From: Prosthecobacter debontii
GTDB lineage: Bacteria > Verrucomicrobiota > Verrucomicrobiia > Chthoniobacterales > Chthoniobacteraceae
Direction of reading: 5' to 3'
DNA: 56,300 nucleotides
Assembly: GCA_945861385.1 (NCBI GenBank)
Contig: CAMAUI010000013.1
Span: 1-56,300, forward strand
Part shown: in pieces, positions 26,349-37,777 of the stretch
Numbering within the stretch: position 1 is the first letter of the stretch
How the letters are laid out: the number at the start of each line of letters is the position of its first letter
Program-made: the position numbers and the translations under genes
Notes under the pieces: generated by a model
Databases searched by the model: none
What the model was told of the DNA's origin: nothing
The model's input: the letters and a program-made list of their open reading frames with translations, nothing else

Positions 26349-27134
26349 CTAGCCCGGCAGGATGATCTCCGCCTTGCTGTAAAGCACCGCGCTGCCGCCG
26401 ATGCCGACGCGGTCGCCGCGCATTTCGCAGATGATCGTGCCGCCGCGCGTGGAAAGCTGCCGGGCGGTGAGTTTATCCCTTCCGAGTTTTTCGGCCCAAT
26501 ACGGGATCAGCGTGCAGTGGGCGGATCCGGTGACCGGATCCTCCGGCACGCCGGCGCCGGGCGCAAAAAAACGGGAGACAAAGTCGCAGTCATCGCCCGC
26601 AGCCGTTGCGATGACTCCGAGGCAGTCGAGCGTGGCGATTTGCGGGAGATCCGGCGCAAGGCTGCGAACTTCTGCGGCACTGCCGAGCACAGCGAGATAG
26701 TCCCGGCTCTTGCGGACCTCGCGCGGGATGTGTCCAAGCCCCTCGATCAGCGCGGGCGGCGCGGCGCACGGCGCGCCGGGGCGGGCAGGGAAATCGAGCA
26801 TCACGACCTTTCCGTCCCACGTGGCCCGGAGCAGGCCGCTGCGGGTGTGAAAATGCGCGCGGGCATCGCGGTGCCGCAATTCGGTGAAGAGCACGAAAGC
26901 GGAGGCGAGCGTCGCATGGCCGCAGAGGTCCACTTCCACCGTGGGAGTGAACCAGCGAAGATCGAAACCTTCGGCAAGCGGGACGACGAATGCGGTCTCG
27001 GACAGATTGTTTTCCGCGGCGATCCGCTGGAGCATCGTGTCGTCGAGCCAGCGGTCCAGGACACACACGCCGGCGGGATTGCCGCCAAACACCCGGTCGG
27101 TGAAGGCATCCACTTGGAAGTACGGGACTTTCAT
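26349..27134 (-). CDS. PhzF family isomerase/epimerase-like protein
   Basis: A 261-residue protein of the PhzF/diaminopimelate-epimerase fold. Signatures are FTDRVFGGNPAGVCVL, the catalytic glutamate in ENNLSETAFV, LCGHATLASAF and EDPVTGSAHC. Family members catalyse isomerisations, as PhzF does in phenazine biosynthesis, but no phenazine genes are nearby and most members have unknown substrates. ATG 27132-27134 (MKVPYFQVDAFTD) is the standard family start. It is divergent from the acetyltransferase gene, with 47 bases between. Confidence 0.88.
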   Translation of the reverse strand: MKVPYFQVDAFTDRVFGGNPAGVCVLDRWLDDTMLQRIAAENNLSETAFVVPLAEGFDLRWFTPTVEVDLCGHATLASAFVLFTELRHRDARAHFHTRSGLLRATWDGKVVMLDFPARPGAPCAAPPALIEGLGHIPREVRKSRDYLAVLGSAAEVRSLAPDLPQIATLDCLGVIATAAGDDCDFVSRFFAPGAGVPEDPVTGSAHCTLIPYWAEKLGRDKLTARQLSTRGGTIICEMRGDRVGIGGSAVLYSKAEIILPG

Positions 27135-27181
27135 TGTCGCGAAAGCTGGCGGGTCGGCGCCGATTCCGCAAGGCTGCGCGC

Positions 27182-27622
27182 ATGGAATGGCAACACGGCG
27201 ATTACACATTGAGCGACGATCCCGCGCGGCTGGACATGCGGGTGATCTGCACGCTGCTCGCGGGAACCTACTGGGCCGCTGATCGCGCGCCGGAGGTGGT
27301 CGAGCGGAGTGTGCGGGCGTCGCTTTGCTTCGGCTTGTACAAAGGCGCGGAGCAGGCCGGCTTCGGGCGTGTGGTGACGGATCGCGCGACGGTTGGCTAT
27401 CTGTGCGACATCATCGTGGCCGACGCGCACCGCGGGGTGGGCATCGGGAAATGGATGCTCGGCTGCATCCTCGCGCACCCGGATCTCCAAGGCTGCCGGG
27501 TGGATCTTTTCACGGCCGACGCGCAGGAATTCTATCGTGGCTTCGGCTTCGGGCCGCACCGCTTCACTTCGATGGTGCGATACCCGCCGGGCTCAGAGGG
27601 CGGCGCTATTGCTGGGGCGTGA
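27182..27622 (+). CDS. GNAT family N-acetyltransferase
   Basis: A 146-residue single-domain acetyltransferase. The acetyl-CoA-binding motif A is CDIIVADAHRGVGIGKWML and the late FYRGFGFGPH stretch is typical. It is likely to acetylate an amine on a small molecule or protein; the substrate is unknown. The frame is open upstream to 27134; ATG 27182 (MEWQHGDYTLSDDP) gives normal family length. Its 3' end overlaps the convergent protease gene by 17 bases. Confidence 0.87.
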   Translation: MEWQHGDYTLSDDPARLDMRVICTLLAGTYWAADRAPEVVERSVRASLCFGLYKGAEQAGFGRVVTDRATVGYLCDIIVADAHRGVGIGKWMLGCILAHPDLQGCRVDLFTADAQEFYRGFGFGPHRFTSMVRYPPGSEGGAIAGA

Positions 27623-28730
27623 GAAATTGCGCGGGCACTTCGCTGACTTGCACTTTTACAGCGCCCTCGCGCCCGGCGCGGATGATTTGGACCTCAACGA
27701 TTTCGCCGGGTTTCGCGGTGGCGAGAATGGAGCGGAGCCCGTCCGCGTTCCTGACCGGCTTCCCGGAAATTTTCCGCACCACATCGCCGGCCTTAAGGCC
27801 AGCCAGCTCGCCGGGCGCGCCGCGCACGACATCGGTGATCAGAACCCCGTCGGTATCCGGCACTCCGAAATTTGCGGCGAGCCGCGGGGTGAGGTTCTGC
27901 ATCTGCAACCCGATCCACACCCGCACGATTCTGCCGCGGGCCGTGATGCTCTCCAACACGCGCCGCGCTGTGTTCGACGGAATCGCAAACGAGATGCCCT
28001 GAAAGCGTCCGGTGTTCGATGCGATCTGCGAATTGATGCCGATGATCTCGCCGCGGATGTTCAGCAGCGGGCCGCCGGAGTTTCCAGGGTTCACCGCCGC
28101 ATCATGCTGGAGAAATTCAAGGCCGCTGTCGTTGATCGCCCGGTCGCGCGCACTGACGATGCCGCGCGAGACGCTCTCGCCAAGCGCGAGGGGGTTGCCG
28201 ATCGCAAAGACCTGCTGCCCGGGGAGCATCTGATCGCTGTCGCCCAGCGGGAGGGGCTCGATGTTTTTTGCCTCGATGCTGAGGACGGCGATGTCCGTGG
28301 ACGGGTCGCTTCCGATCAGGCGCGCGGGAGATTTCCTGCCATCGCTGAGCTGCACCTGGATCTCGGTCATTCCGGCGATGACGTGGTGGTTGGTGAGAAC
28401 GTGGCCCTCCTTTGAAACGATCACACCACTCCCGGAAGAGCCCGCACGCTGCACGCGGCGCTGGCCGAGCAAAAGATCCTGGAGCGTCTGCGGTGCGGCG
28501 ACGTAGCCAGCGCTCGTGATGCTCACCACGCTCGGCACCACGGTGCGGACGAGTTTCGTGTACTCCGCATCGAGCGCGGCGAGCACCTTGACGTCGTTCA
28601 AGTCGAGCTTCGGCGCCTCGGCGGGCGTGAATTTTTCCGGGACCCGGCCGTCGCGATGCTCGTAGCGCCACCATGCGTAGGCGGCGAGGAAACCGATGAC
28701 GATGAAAAGAAGGACGCGGCGTGGATCCAT
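27606..28730 (-). CDS. HtrA/DegP-like trypsin-type protease with PDZ domain
   Basis: A 374-residue membrane-anchored serine protease. It has an N-terminal helix (VLLFIVIGFLAAYAWW), then a chymotrypsin-fold domain with triad residues His116 (TNHHVI), Asp146 (STDIAVL) and Ser218 (GNSGGPLL), and one PDZ domain (about 280-365, DVVRGAPGELAGLKAGDVV). The single PDZ and anchor resemble DegS-like proteases that sense envelope stress. It starts two bases after recG ends, so it is probably co-transcribed with recG. Confidence 0.93.
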   Translation of the reverse strand: MDPRRVLLFIVIGFLAAYAWWRYEHRDGRVPEKFTPAEAPKLDLNDVKVLAALDAEYTKLVRTVVPSVVSITSAGYVAAPQTLQDLLLGQRRVQRAGSSGSGVIVSKEGHVLTNHHVIAGMTEIQVQLSDGRKSPARLIGSDPSTDIAVLSIEAKNIEPLPLGDSDQMLPGQQVFAIGNPLALGESVSRGIVSARDRAINDSGLEFLQHDAAVNPGNSGGPLLNIRGEIIGINSQIASNTGRFQGISFAIPSNTARRVLESITARGRIVRVWIGLQMQNLTPRLAANFGVPDTDGVLITDVVRGAPGELAGLKAGDVVRKISGKPVRNADGLRSILATAKPGEIVEVQIIRAGREGAVKVQVSEVPAQFLTPQQ

Positions 28731-28732
28731 GG

Positions 28733-31543
28733 TTAGCTGACTTGTGCGAGGTTGAGGCGGCGGCTGGCCGCGAGCAATTCCCGACAACCGGCGTGCTCGG
28801 GACGTTCAAGTTGCGGGTCATGCTCGAAAATGAGGAACGCGTGGTTCCGCGCGAGCTTCATGAGGTCCGCATCGCGCACAAGGTCGCCGAGCCTGAGCGG
28901 GGGCAGCCCGCTCTGCGCCGTGCCCAGCATGTCGCCGGGCCCTCGCAGGCGCAGATCCGCCTCCGCGATCTCGAAGCCGTTCGTGGTTTGCTCGAGGATG
29001 CGGAGTTTTTCCACCACCTCCTTGTCGTCGGACGAGGTGAAAAGGATGCAGTAACTGGTGTGCGTCCCACGCCCGATGCGTCCGCGAAGCTGGTGGATTT
29101 GTGCGAGGCCGAAGCGCTCCGCGTTTTCGATGAGCATCACGGTCGCATTTGGCACGTCCACCCCCACCTCGATCACCGTCGTGGCGATCAGCGCCTTCGC
29201 TTCGCCGCTGCGAAAACGCTCCATGATCGCTTCCTTGTCCTCCGGCGGGATGCGCCCGTGGATCAGCTCGCAGCGGTGGGGCGAGAGCATCCCGCTCCAT
29301 TTCTTGAACTCGGCGGTCGCGGCCTTCGCCTCCAGCTTCCCGCTGTCCTCGATGAGTGGATACACGATGTAAGCCTGCCTGCCGGCGTCGAGCTGTTCGC
29401 GGATGAACCTCGCCGCGTCGTCGAGCTTCGCCGGCGGACGGATGCCGGTGATGATCCTCCCGCGACCGGCTGGCATTTCATCGAGCGTGGAGATGTCGAG
29501 ATCGCCGTAGAGCGTCATCGTGAGCGTGCGCGGGATCGGCGTGGCGGTCATCACGAGCACATCCGGCACAGCACCCTCGCCCGCCTGGGCCCGCAGCCGG
29601 GCCCGTTGCATCACCCCAAACTTGTGCTGCTCATCCACCACCGCGAGCCCGAGCCGCGTGAAGCCCGCTCCCTCGTACAACAGCGCGTGCGTGCCGATGA
29701 GGATATGGGGCTCGGTCCCGGCGATGGCGGATGCGGGACACGGGGCTGATTGCTGCGGTGCGACAGCGCCGCCTCCCGGGTGGAGCACCCGACTCGGGTG
29801 CTGGTCGAGGCGACCCGCCTCGAGCGCCACTTTGGACTCAGCTTTGCGCCTCCACCCGCCACCCTCCCACCAGCTCCATGCATAATCCTCCGCGCGTTGA
29901 ACGAGTCCCTCCGCGCGCGGGTTGTTCAGGATGTAATCGTACTTTTCGGCAAGATCACGATCCCCGCACGTGTATCGGTCGAACCATTCCTTCTGCCAGA
30001 GCGATCCTTTGCCGCCTTCGAGCTTGTTGATCTCGTGCGCCGTCCACGACTTGATCGAGTGCATGATTTCACTCAGGGGAAAAAACTCGGCTGCATCTCC
30101 CGCCGCGCCCGGCTTCGGTATTGGCTGGATGAGCAGGTGGACATGATCGGGCATCACGCAGGCTGCGAACAAATGGTAGCGCTGATTTGCCCAATGAACA
30201 ATCGCCTCCATCACGATGTCGCACGCGGCGGGTGAAAGGCGGGCTGGATCGAGAGTATTGAAACAGATCGCGTATATGGCCCACGGGTATTCGAAATGAG
30301 GAAGCCTTCCCTGACGGTAGTGCGCGCCTGCGAATTGAGCATCCGGCGCACTGGGTGATTCGGGAGTTGTTTGGGATCCGGGCGAGTTCAGAGGCGTTTC
30401 CGGCGGGTCGCCGGAAACGGCACCCGAGTCGGGTGCTCCACCCGGGACTTGCGGCTTCGCCGCATTGAACAGCGGCATCGCGCCTGCGTCCTCGCGCCTC
30501 GCGCCTGTGCGGATGGCGACGCGGATGCCGAGCGGGTCGAGCAGGCGGCGGAAGACGAGGTAGTGCTGCTCGGCGAGGATCTGCGTGGGAGCCATGAGCG
30601 CGGCCTGCCAGCCGGCCTCCACACAGAGAAGCATCGCGCTCATCGCGACGAGTGTCTTGCCGCTTCCGACATCGCCGTGGAGCAGGCGGTTCATCGCGCG
30701 CGGTGCGGAGAGATCTTCGCGGATCCCGGCGATGGCGCGCTGCTGCGCGGCGGTGAGCGAAAAGGGGAGAGCCTCGTGCAGGCGGCGCATCAATTCGCCG
30801 GGACCGCAATGCGCCGCGCCGCGTTCGGAGGAATGTTCCCTGCGCTTCGTCGCGATGGCGAGTTGCATGGCGAGAAATTCCTCGAGGACGAGATGCTGCT
30901 TCGCCTTCGCGAGGGATTCCCAGCTTTCCGGAAAATGCATCTGGCGCAGCGCCCATGCGCGCGAAGTGCGGTCGAGCTTTGCGGGCACAAGCTGCGTCAC
31001 ATCATCGTCGGTCAACTCTTCCAGCACGTCCCAGATGATCCGCCGGATTATGCGCGGCGAAAGCCCTTCGGTTGCGGGATGAACCGGCACGATCCGCTTG
31101 AGATGAATGCTGGCGTCCGCATCGTCCTCGACCACTTCAAACTCCGGGTGCGTGATCACGACACTCGTCCCGGAAATCTTCGCCTTGCCGAATACGACCA
31201 GCCGGTGCCCCTGCACGATCATCTTCTCCACCCAATGGGAATTGAACCACCGGCAGATCAACCGTCCGCCGAATGCACTCGCATCCTCCTCCTCGAGCAG
31301 CACGTCGAACATTTTCTGAAAGCCGCGAATCCGCCGAACGCTTGTCTTCCTCACCACGCCGCAAACACACACGGGTGCATCCTGGCTGCCAGTGGGGAAG
31401 TGGTCGAAGGCACGGCGATCCTCGTGGCGGCGGGGAAAATGGAGAAGCAAATCCCCGACGACGCGCAATCCGAAGCGCTCAAGCTGCCGGGCGCGCAGAG
31501 GCGGCACACAGGAGAGTTCGGCGAGCGGCGTTTCGAGCGTCAC
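28733..31543 (-). CDS. recG: ATP-dependent DNA helicase RecG with an in-frame RAYT transposase insertion
   Basis: RecG remodels stalled replication forks and recombination intermediates. The 936-residue frame has the wedge/OB domain, Walker A GDVGSGKT (residues 290-297), DEQH (637-640) and the C-terminal helicase lobe (ITGIRPPAKLDD, LIATTVIEVGVDVPNA, QLRGRIGR). Typical RecG is about 690 residues. The excess lies between RTGARREDAGAMPLF and the native IGTHALLYE strand, where residues about 364-606 encode a complete REP-associated tyrosine transposase domain. The start is probably GTG 31541-31543 (VTLETPLAEL), since no ATG fits the RecG N-terminus; the ATG at 31729 would add 62 unlikely residues. 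Whether the protein works as a helicase is unknown. Confidence 0.9.
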   Translation of the reverse strand: MTLETPLAELSCVPPLRARQLERFGLRVVGDLLLHFPRRHEDRRAFDHFPTGSQDAPVCVCGVVRKTSVRRIRGFQKMFDVLLEEEDASAFGGRLICRWFNSHWVEKMIVQGHRLVVFGKAKISGTSVVITHPEFEVVEDDADASIHLKRIVPVHPATEGLSPRIIRRIIWDVLEELTDDDVTQLVPAKLDRTSRAWALRQMHFPESWESLAKAKQHLVLEEFLAMQLAIATKRREHSSERGAAHCGPGELMRRLHEALPFSLTAAQQRAIAGIREDLSAPRAMNRLLHGDVGSGKTLVAMSAMLLCVEAGWQAALMAPTQILAEQHYLVFRRLLDPLGIRVAIRTGARREDAGAMPLFNAAKPQVPGGAPDSGAVSGDPPETPLNSPGSQTTPESPSAPDAQFAGAHYRQGRLPHFEYPWAIYAICFNTLDPARLSPAACDIVMEAIVHWANQRYHLFAACVMPDHVHLLIQPIPKPGAAGDAAEFFPLSEIMHSIKSWTAHEINKLEGGKGSLWQKEWFDRYTCGDRDLAEKYDYILNNPRAEGLVQRAEDYAWSWWEGGGWRRKAESKVALEAGRLDQHPSRVLHPGGGAVAPQQSAPCPASAIAGTEPHILIGTHALLYEGAGFTRLGLAVVDEQHKFGVMQRARLRAQAGEGAVPDVLVMTATPIPRTLTMTLYGDLDISTLDEMPAGRGRIITGIRPPAKLDDAARFIREQLDAGRQAYIVYPLIEDSGKLEAKAATAEFKKWSGMLSPHRCELIHGRIPPEDKEAIMERFRSGEAKALIATTVIEVGVDVPNATVMLIENAERFGLAQIHQLRGRIGRGTHTSYCILFTSSDDKEVVEKLRILEQTTNGFEIAEADLRLRGPGDMLGTAQSGLPPLRLGDLVRDADLMKLARNHAFLIFEHDPQLERPEHAGCRELLAASRRLNLAQVS
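29774..29800. repeat. REP end, left (inverted copy)
   Basis: This 27-bp sequence starts tcccgggtggagcacccg and is the exact reverse complement of 30421-30447. It is followed by the hairpin tcgaggcg-acc-cgcctcga at 29805-29823. It marks the low-coordinate end of the RAYT unit. Confidence 0.9.
30421..30447. repeat. REP end, right (inverted copy)
   Basis: This 27-bp sequence starts cacccgagtcgggtgctcc and is preceded on the inner side by the hairpin gtttccggcg-ggt-cgccggaaac at 30396-30418. Compared with the left end, that hairpin keeps the loop (ggt/acc) but has different, still fully paired, stem bases. Confidence 0.9.
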
Positions 31544-31660
31544 GACCGCGAGGCTATGGAGGCCAAAAAAGGGTGAAAGATTTTTCGGACTGAGGGGACA
31601 AATCCGTTGACGGCTTGGGATCAAGCCGTAGCCTCCGCCGCTTTTAGCAGCCCAAACCTG

Positions 31661-32170
31661 ATGACATTTTTTCGAAGTTTCGTACGCCTCGCCGTTTTCA
31701 CCGCCGCAGCATTCGCGGCCCAGGCGCATGGTGCTGAGAAGTCGCTCTACAGCAAGGAGACGGCGAAGAAGATAGACCCCGCGAAGCTCTCAATCCTCGG
31801 CCCGCAGGCGTCGAAGTTCCGCTACGACAAGCGGCTGATCCGCGCCGCCGAGATCGCCTCGGCGCGCGCTTTTGCGCACTCGCGCCACTCGTGCTGGCGC
31901 TATGTGAAGAACGCACTCGTCGCCGCGGGCCTCGTGGATTCGCGCCCCGACACCGCCTATGCCAAAAGCGCGGCGCACGAGCTGACGAACGAATACGGCT
32001 TCCGGAAAATCAGCGTGAAGGATCCCTACAAGGCGCCGGTCGGCAGCGTGCTCGTCTATGGCGGGCGCGGTGCGGGCCATGTCGAGTTCCGCACGAAGAA
32101 GGGCTTCGTGAGCGACTTCACATCGGCCAAGCCGAGCAAGCGCCCGCTCATCGGTGTTTACGTGAAGTAG
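31661..32170 (+). CDS. Small exported NlpC/P60- or CHAP-like amidase (putative)
   Basis: A 169-residue protein with a signal peptide (VFTAAAFAAQAHGAE). The pattern HSCWRYVKNALVAAGL (candidate nucleophile Cys78) followed by PVGSVLVYGGRGAGHVEFRT (candidate His140) is the usual arrangement of papain-like cell-wall amidases and endopeptidases. A role in peptidoglycan turnover is inferred. It is divergent from recG. A TTG-initiated frame from 31607 exists, but ATG 31661 gives the signal peptide directly. Confidence 0.65.
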   Translation: MTFFRSFVRLAVFTAAAFAAQAHGAEKSLYSKETAKKIDPAKLSILGPQASKFRYDKRLIRAAEIASARAFAHSRHSCWRYVKNALVAAGLVDSRPDTAYAKSAAHELTNEYGFRKISVKDPYKAPVGSVLVYGGRGAGHVEFRTKKGFVSDFTSAKPSKRPLIGVYVK

Positions 32171-32174
32171 CGCA

Positions 32175-34829
<2,655 letters not shown>

Positions 34830-34871
34830 GCGGAGTGGACTCTGTCTCTCGATCTGTTCTAGTGCAGCACC

Positions 34872-35726
34872 ATGAACGGATATTGCCAGCCAGTCACCCG
34901 TCGAAAATTCGCGGCCGCACTCTTTTTCGGCACCTTGGCAGGCGCGATCGGCGCGGACGGCACGCGGAAACTCGGGATGCGCGTGAAGGCGCAGGCATTC
35001 GGGGCGGGGGAGGCGGACATCAAGGCGGTGCTCCGTTCGGCGGCCGGCGAAATTTGGAAGCATTGCCCGAACACAAAATTCGAGCAGCCCGGCTTCGACA
35101 TTTACCGGAACGAAAAGTACCCGATCACTCATTTCGAGCGCTCGGATGACGGGTGGATCGTGATCGGGCTTGCGACGGAGAAAATGTTCTGGGCGCAGTA
35201 CAGCTACCAGTTTGCACATGAGTTTTGCCATGCGATCGCGGATCACAGCGACGACTGGCGCCGGATCTGGCGTGCCGGGGGGCATGCGAACAAGTGGCTG
35301 GAGGAATCGCTTTGTGAGACGGCATCGCTTTTCTCCCTCCGGGCGATGGGCCGCACATGGCAGACGGAGCCGCCCTACCCGAATTGGAAGAGCTACGCCC
35401 CCGCGCTGACCCGCTATGCGCAGGAGCGGATGGATGATCCAAAAAGCCGCGTGCCGGAGGGGAGAAGCTTTCTTGAATGGTTCCGCGAGAATGAACCCGA
35501 GATGCGCAAGAACGGCACTGATCGTCCACGCAACAATGTCGTTTCGCTCCAGTTGCTCCCGCTGTTCGAAGCGGAGCCTTCCGGCTGGGAGGCGATGTCC
35601 GCGATCAATCTCGGCAAACGGGATCCGAAGAAACCGCTCGCGCAGCATTTCGCCGAGTGGAAGGAGAACACGCGCGCCGAGTTGCGGCCGTTCGTGGCGA
35701 AGATCGCGGCCGTGTTCGGCTTGTAG
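34872..35726 (+). CDS. Exported putative zinc metalloprotease-like protein (HExxH)
   Basis: A 284-residue protein beginning with an RR-type or Sec signal (TRRKFAAALFFGTLAGAIGA). It contains FAHEFCHAIADHS, an HExxH motif (His116-Glu117, His120), and a later Glu-rich helix, WLEESLCETASLFS, that could give the third zinc ligand as in gluzincins. No known peptidase family was recognised with certainty, so activity is inferred from the motif only. It diverges from the U32 gene with 42 bases between, a probable shared promoter region. Confidence 0.65.
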   Translation: MNGYCQPVTRRKFAAALFFGTLAGAIGADGTRKLGMRVKAQAFGAGEADIKAVLRSAAGEIWKHCPNTKFEQPGFDIYRNEKYPITHFERSDDGWIVIGLATEKMFWAQYSYQFAHEFCHAIADHSDDWRRIWRAGGHANKWLEESLCETASLFSLRAMGRTWQTEPPYPNWKSYAPALTRYAQERMDDPKSRVPEGRSFLEWFRENEPEMRKNGTDRPRNNVVSLQLLPLFEAEPSGWEAMSAINLGKRDPKKPLAQHFAEWKENTRAELRPFVAKIAAVFGL

Positions 35727-35813
35727 CTGCCCGGGTACGGAAGCGCCTGCGCCTGAAACCTGCCAATTTGACGGCCAGTTTCGCGGCGCAGGGTTCCTCC
35801 TGCGTGTGGCGGG

Positions 35814-36950
35814 CTACCGCTTCTCGAAAGAAACGCCCTTCTTCTCCGCCTGCTCGCGGACGGCGGTTGTCACGGCGCGGCCAAGTGTTGAGTCCTTGCC
35901 TTCGCTCTTCAGCGCTTCGGCGACATACGCATCCCGTTTCTTTGCCAGGTCGGCGATCTGCTTCTGGATATCGGCGCGCTCGGCAGTCTTCTTCGTGAGG
36001 TGCGCCTTTCTTTCGTCTGCGCTCATCTTCCGCATCTCCTCGGGCAGTTCCTCGTCCTTCAGCTTGCCAAGATCGAAGTCCTTTTCCTTCGAGCGATCCA
36101 CGAGATCCCATGTGGCGTTGCTGTAGTTGGCGGAGGCCTTCGACAGTGCGCGCTGGGCGACGACTGAGGGAGCGGCGGGGGCCGAGGCGGCGTTGCTGTC
36201 CTGCGCCTCCTGCCGTGCTTTTCCATCGGCTCCTCGCGCGCCGAACGCAATGTAGGTGTGGTTGAGTTTCCCATTCAATTCGGCGATTTCCTTGTCCTGC
36301 GGCGCGGTGATCGCGACGACGGCGGCGTTGTGATTGATGTTCAGAAATTTCCCGTCCGACAGGGCGGCGGCGTCCTTCCATTTGCCCGCGATGCCCGCAG
36401 CCTCATTGCCGCAGTGGATGGTGTTCACGATGACGCCCTTGGTGATCGCGTCCTTGCATGCGCTCTCCCAACTAACCGAGCCCTGCGTGAAAGGCTCGTT
36501 GCCGGCGATGAAGATGGCCTTGTAGGTCTTCGAGGATTTGTCCCATTTCAAATCGGACACTGCGTCCTTGATGACCCAGCCGCAGTACTCGCTGCCGCCG
36601 GAATCCCTTTGCGAGATGGCAAAAAGTTTCTCGCTCAGCTTGTCGAGGTCGTCGGTGAGCGGGGAGAGCTGGCGCACGTAGCTGCCGTTGTCCTGCGCGT
36701 CGCGGATGCCGTATTCGTAGAGCGCGACCTGGACGACAGGCGGCTTTCCGTCCTGCTTGGCGGAGATGAATTCGTTGACGATCTGCCAGAGCTGCTGTTT
36801 GGCCTGCTGGATGAGGCCGCTCATGCTGCCGGAGTTGTCGAGCAGGATTGCGATTTGAACGACGGGCCGGTCCTCCTTGCGGGGCGATTCGGCGGTGACG
36901 GGCAGGGTGCCCACTGTGATTGCGATGATGAGTGCTTTGATTGCTTTCAT
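35814..36950 (-). CDS. Exported VWA domain protein
   Basis: A 378-residue protein with a signal peptide (MKAIKALIIAITVGTLPVTA). A VWA domain follows with an intact MIDAS start, QIAILLDNSGSMSG, and later IFIAGNEPFTQGSVSW and NTIHCGNEAAG. The C-terminal 150 residues are charged and partly coiled coil (KKTAERADIQKQIADLAKKR). It is not similar enough to the BatA/B pair to be part of that operon. Ligand and partner are unknown. ATG 36948-36950 gives the signal peptide. Confidence 0.82.
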   Translation of the reverse strand: MKAIKALIIAITVGTLPVTAESPRKEDRPVVQIAILLDNSGSMSGLIQQAKQQLWQIVNEFISAKQDGKPPVVQVALYEYGIRDAQDNGSYVRQLSPLTDDLDKLSEKLFAISQRDSGGSEYCGWVIKDAVSDLKWDKSSKTYKAIFIAGNEPFTQGSVSWESACKDAITKGVIVNTIHCGNEAAGIAGKWKDAAALSDGKFLNINHNAAVVAITAPQDKEIAELNGKLNHTYIAFGARGADGKARQEAQDSNAASAPAAPSVVAQRALSKASANYSNATWDLVDRSKEKDFDLGKLKDEELPEEMRKMSADERKAHLTKKTAERADIQKQIADLAKKRDAYVAEALKSEGKDSTLGRAVTTAVREQAEKKGVSFEKR

Positions 36951-37036
36951 GCGCCCACTATGGCCTGCCGCCACAACCGGGTTGTCAGAGCCTGATTCGC
37001 CAAATGTAAATAAATCGTTAGTGGCAAAAGCACGGA

Positions 37037-37065
37037 TTGCCCGGGGAATCGAATAGCATTCTAAT
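37037..37065 (+). promoter_or_regulatory. Candidate sigma70-type promoter of the two-component operon
   Basis: TTGCCC at 37037-37042 and TCTAAT at 37060-37065 are separated by 17 bases in a locally AT-rich stretch. The response-regulator ATG is at 37100. This is a match by eye to the consensus only; no transcription start is known. Confidence 0.35.
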
Positions 37066-37099
37066 TACGCCGTCATCATAACCTCGGACCCGCCTCTCC

Positions 37100-37777
37100 A
37101 TGAAAATCCTTGTAATCGAAGACGAACAAAAGATCGCACGTTATATCGCCAAGGCATTGGAAGGCGAAGGCCACGCGGTGGAAGTGGTCTCCCGCGGGGA
37201 TGAGGGACGAAAGCTGGCGACCACAAAACCCTTCGACATCGTGCTCCTCGATCTCGCCCTCCCGGGATGCGACGGGCTCGATGTCCTGCAGGCGATCCGC
37301 CAGAACAGCATCGCGACACCCGTGCTGGTGATGACCGCGCGCGGGGAGAAAAACGACCGCATTCACGGGCTCGATCTTGGCGCGGACGACTACCTGCCGA
37401 AGCCTTTTGCGATGAAGGAACTGATCGCCAGGGTGAATGCACTGACGCGACGCAAGGGGGTGGACAATTCACCGCTGCTGCGGGTGGGGGATCTGGTGCT
37501 GAACGAGACGACCCAGGACGTGACGCGGGGCAGCACGAAACTCTATTTCAGCCACCGCGAGTTCACGCTCTTGAAATTTCTGATGCGCCACAGCCCGCGG
37601 GTTTTCTCCCGCACGGAACTCTGCGAGCATGTGTGGCAGAGCGCCCTCGATGACGAGACGAACGCGGTGGATGTCTATATCCAGCGGGTGAGGAGGAAGG
37701 TGGACGAGGACTTTCCGGTCAGGCTGATCCACACGGTCCGGAATGTGGGATACAAGATCGAATCGCCGCCTGCATGA
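37100..37777 (+). CDS. OmpR-family response regulator
   Basis: A 225-residue regulator with a receiver domain (acidic pocket IEDE, phospho-acceptor Asp51 in LLDLALPG, Thr/Ala in VMTARG, Lys101 in LPKPF) and a winged-helix DNA-binding domain (LYFSHREFTLLKFLMRHSPR and VDVYIQRVRRKVD then IHTVRNVGYKI). It is closest in feel to the CusR/CopR/PhoP group. It should be phosphorylated by the histidine kinase encoded next, with which it overlaps by four bases. No direct target site was identified. Confidence 0.94.
   Translation: MKILVIEDEQKIARYIAKALEGEGHAVEVVSRGDEGRKLATTKPFDIVLLDLALPGCDGLDVLQAIRQNSIATPVLVMTARGEKNDRIHGLDLGADDYLPKPFAMKELIARVNALTRRKGVDNSPLLRVGDLVLNETTQDVTRGSTKLYFSHREFTLLKFLMRHSPRVFSRTELCEHVWQSALDDETNAVDVYIQRVRRKVDEDFPVRLIHTVRNVGYKIESPPA

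Larger units (their letters stand above)
29755..30463 (-). mobile_element. RAYT (Y1 transposase) element with inverted REP ends, inside recG
   Basis: The transposase core runs from HYRQGRLPHFEYPWAIY (from residue 408 of the RecG frame) to EDYAWSWWEGGG. It has the HUH motif VMPDHVHLLIQP (His467, His469) and the likely nucleophile Tyr537 in YDYILNNPRAEGLV. The ends carry a 27-bp inverted repeat, exact between 29774-29800 and 30421-30447, each containing cacccga-g-tcgggtg. Further hairpins flank it: 29755-29772 and 30451-30463 outside, 29805-29823 and 30396-30418 inside. No ATG precedes the domain within the element, so it can be translated only as part of RecG unless a non-ATG start is used. 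Confidence 0.85.

Noticed and set aside
29755..30463. Intein in RecG
   Set aside because: An in-frame insertion in a helicase suggests an intein, but the ends lack the splice residues (N-terminal Cys/Ser and C-terminal His-Asn), and the core has HUH and Tyr transposase motifs and REP ends.
36951..37099. Small RNA or riboswitch upstream of the two-component genes
   Set aside because: The region is AT-rich with a possible promoter, but no stable or recognisable RNA fold was visible by eye.
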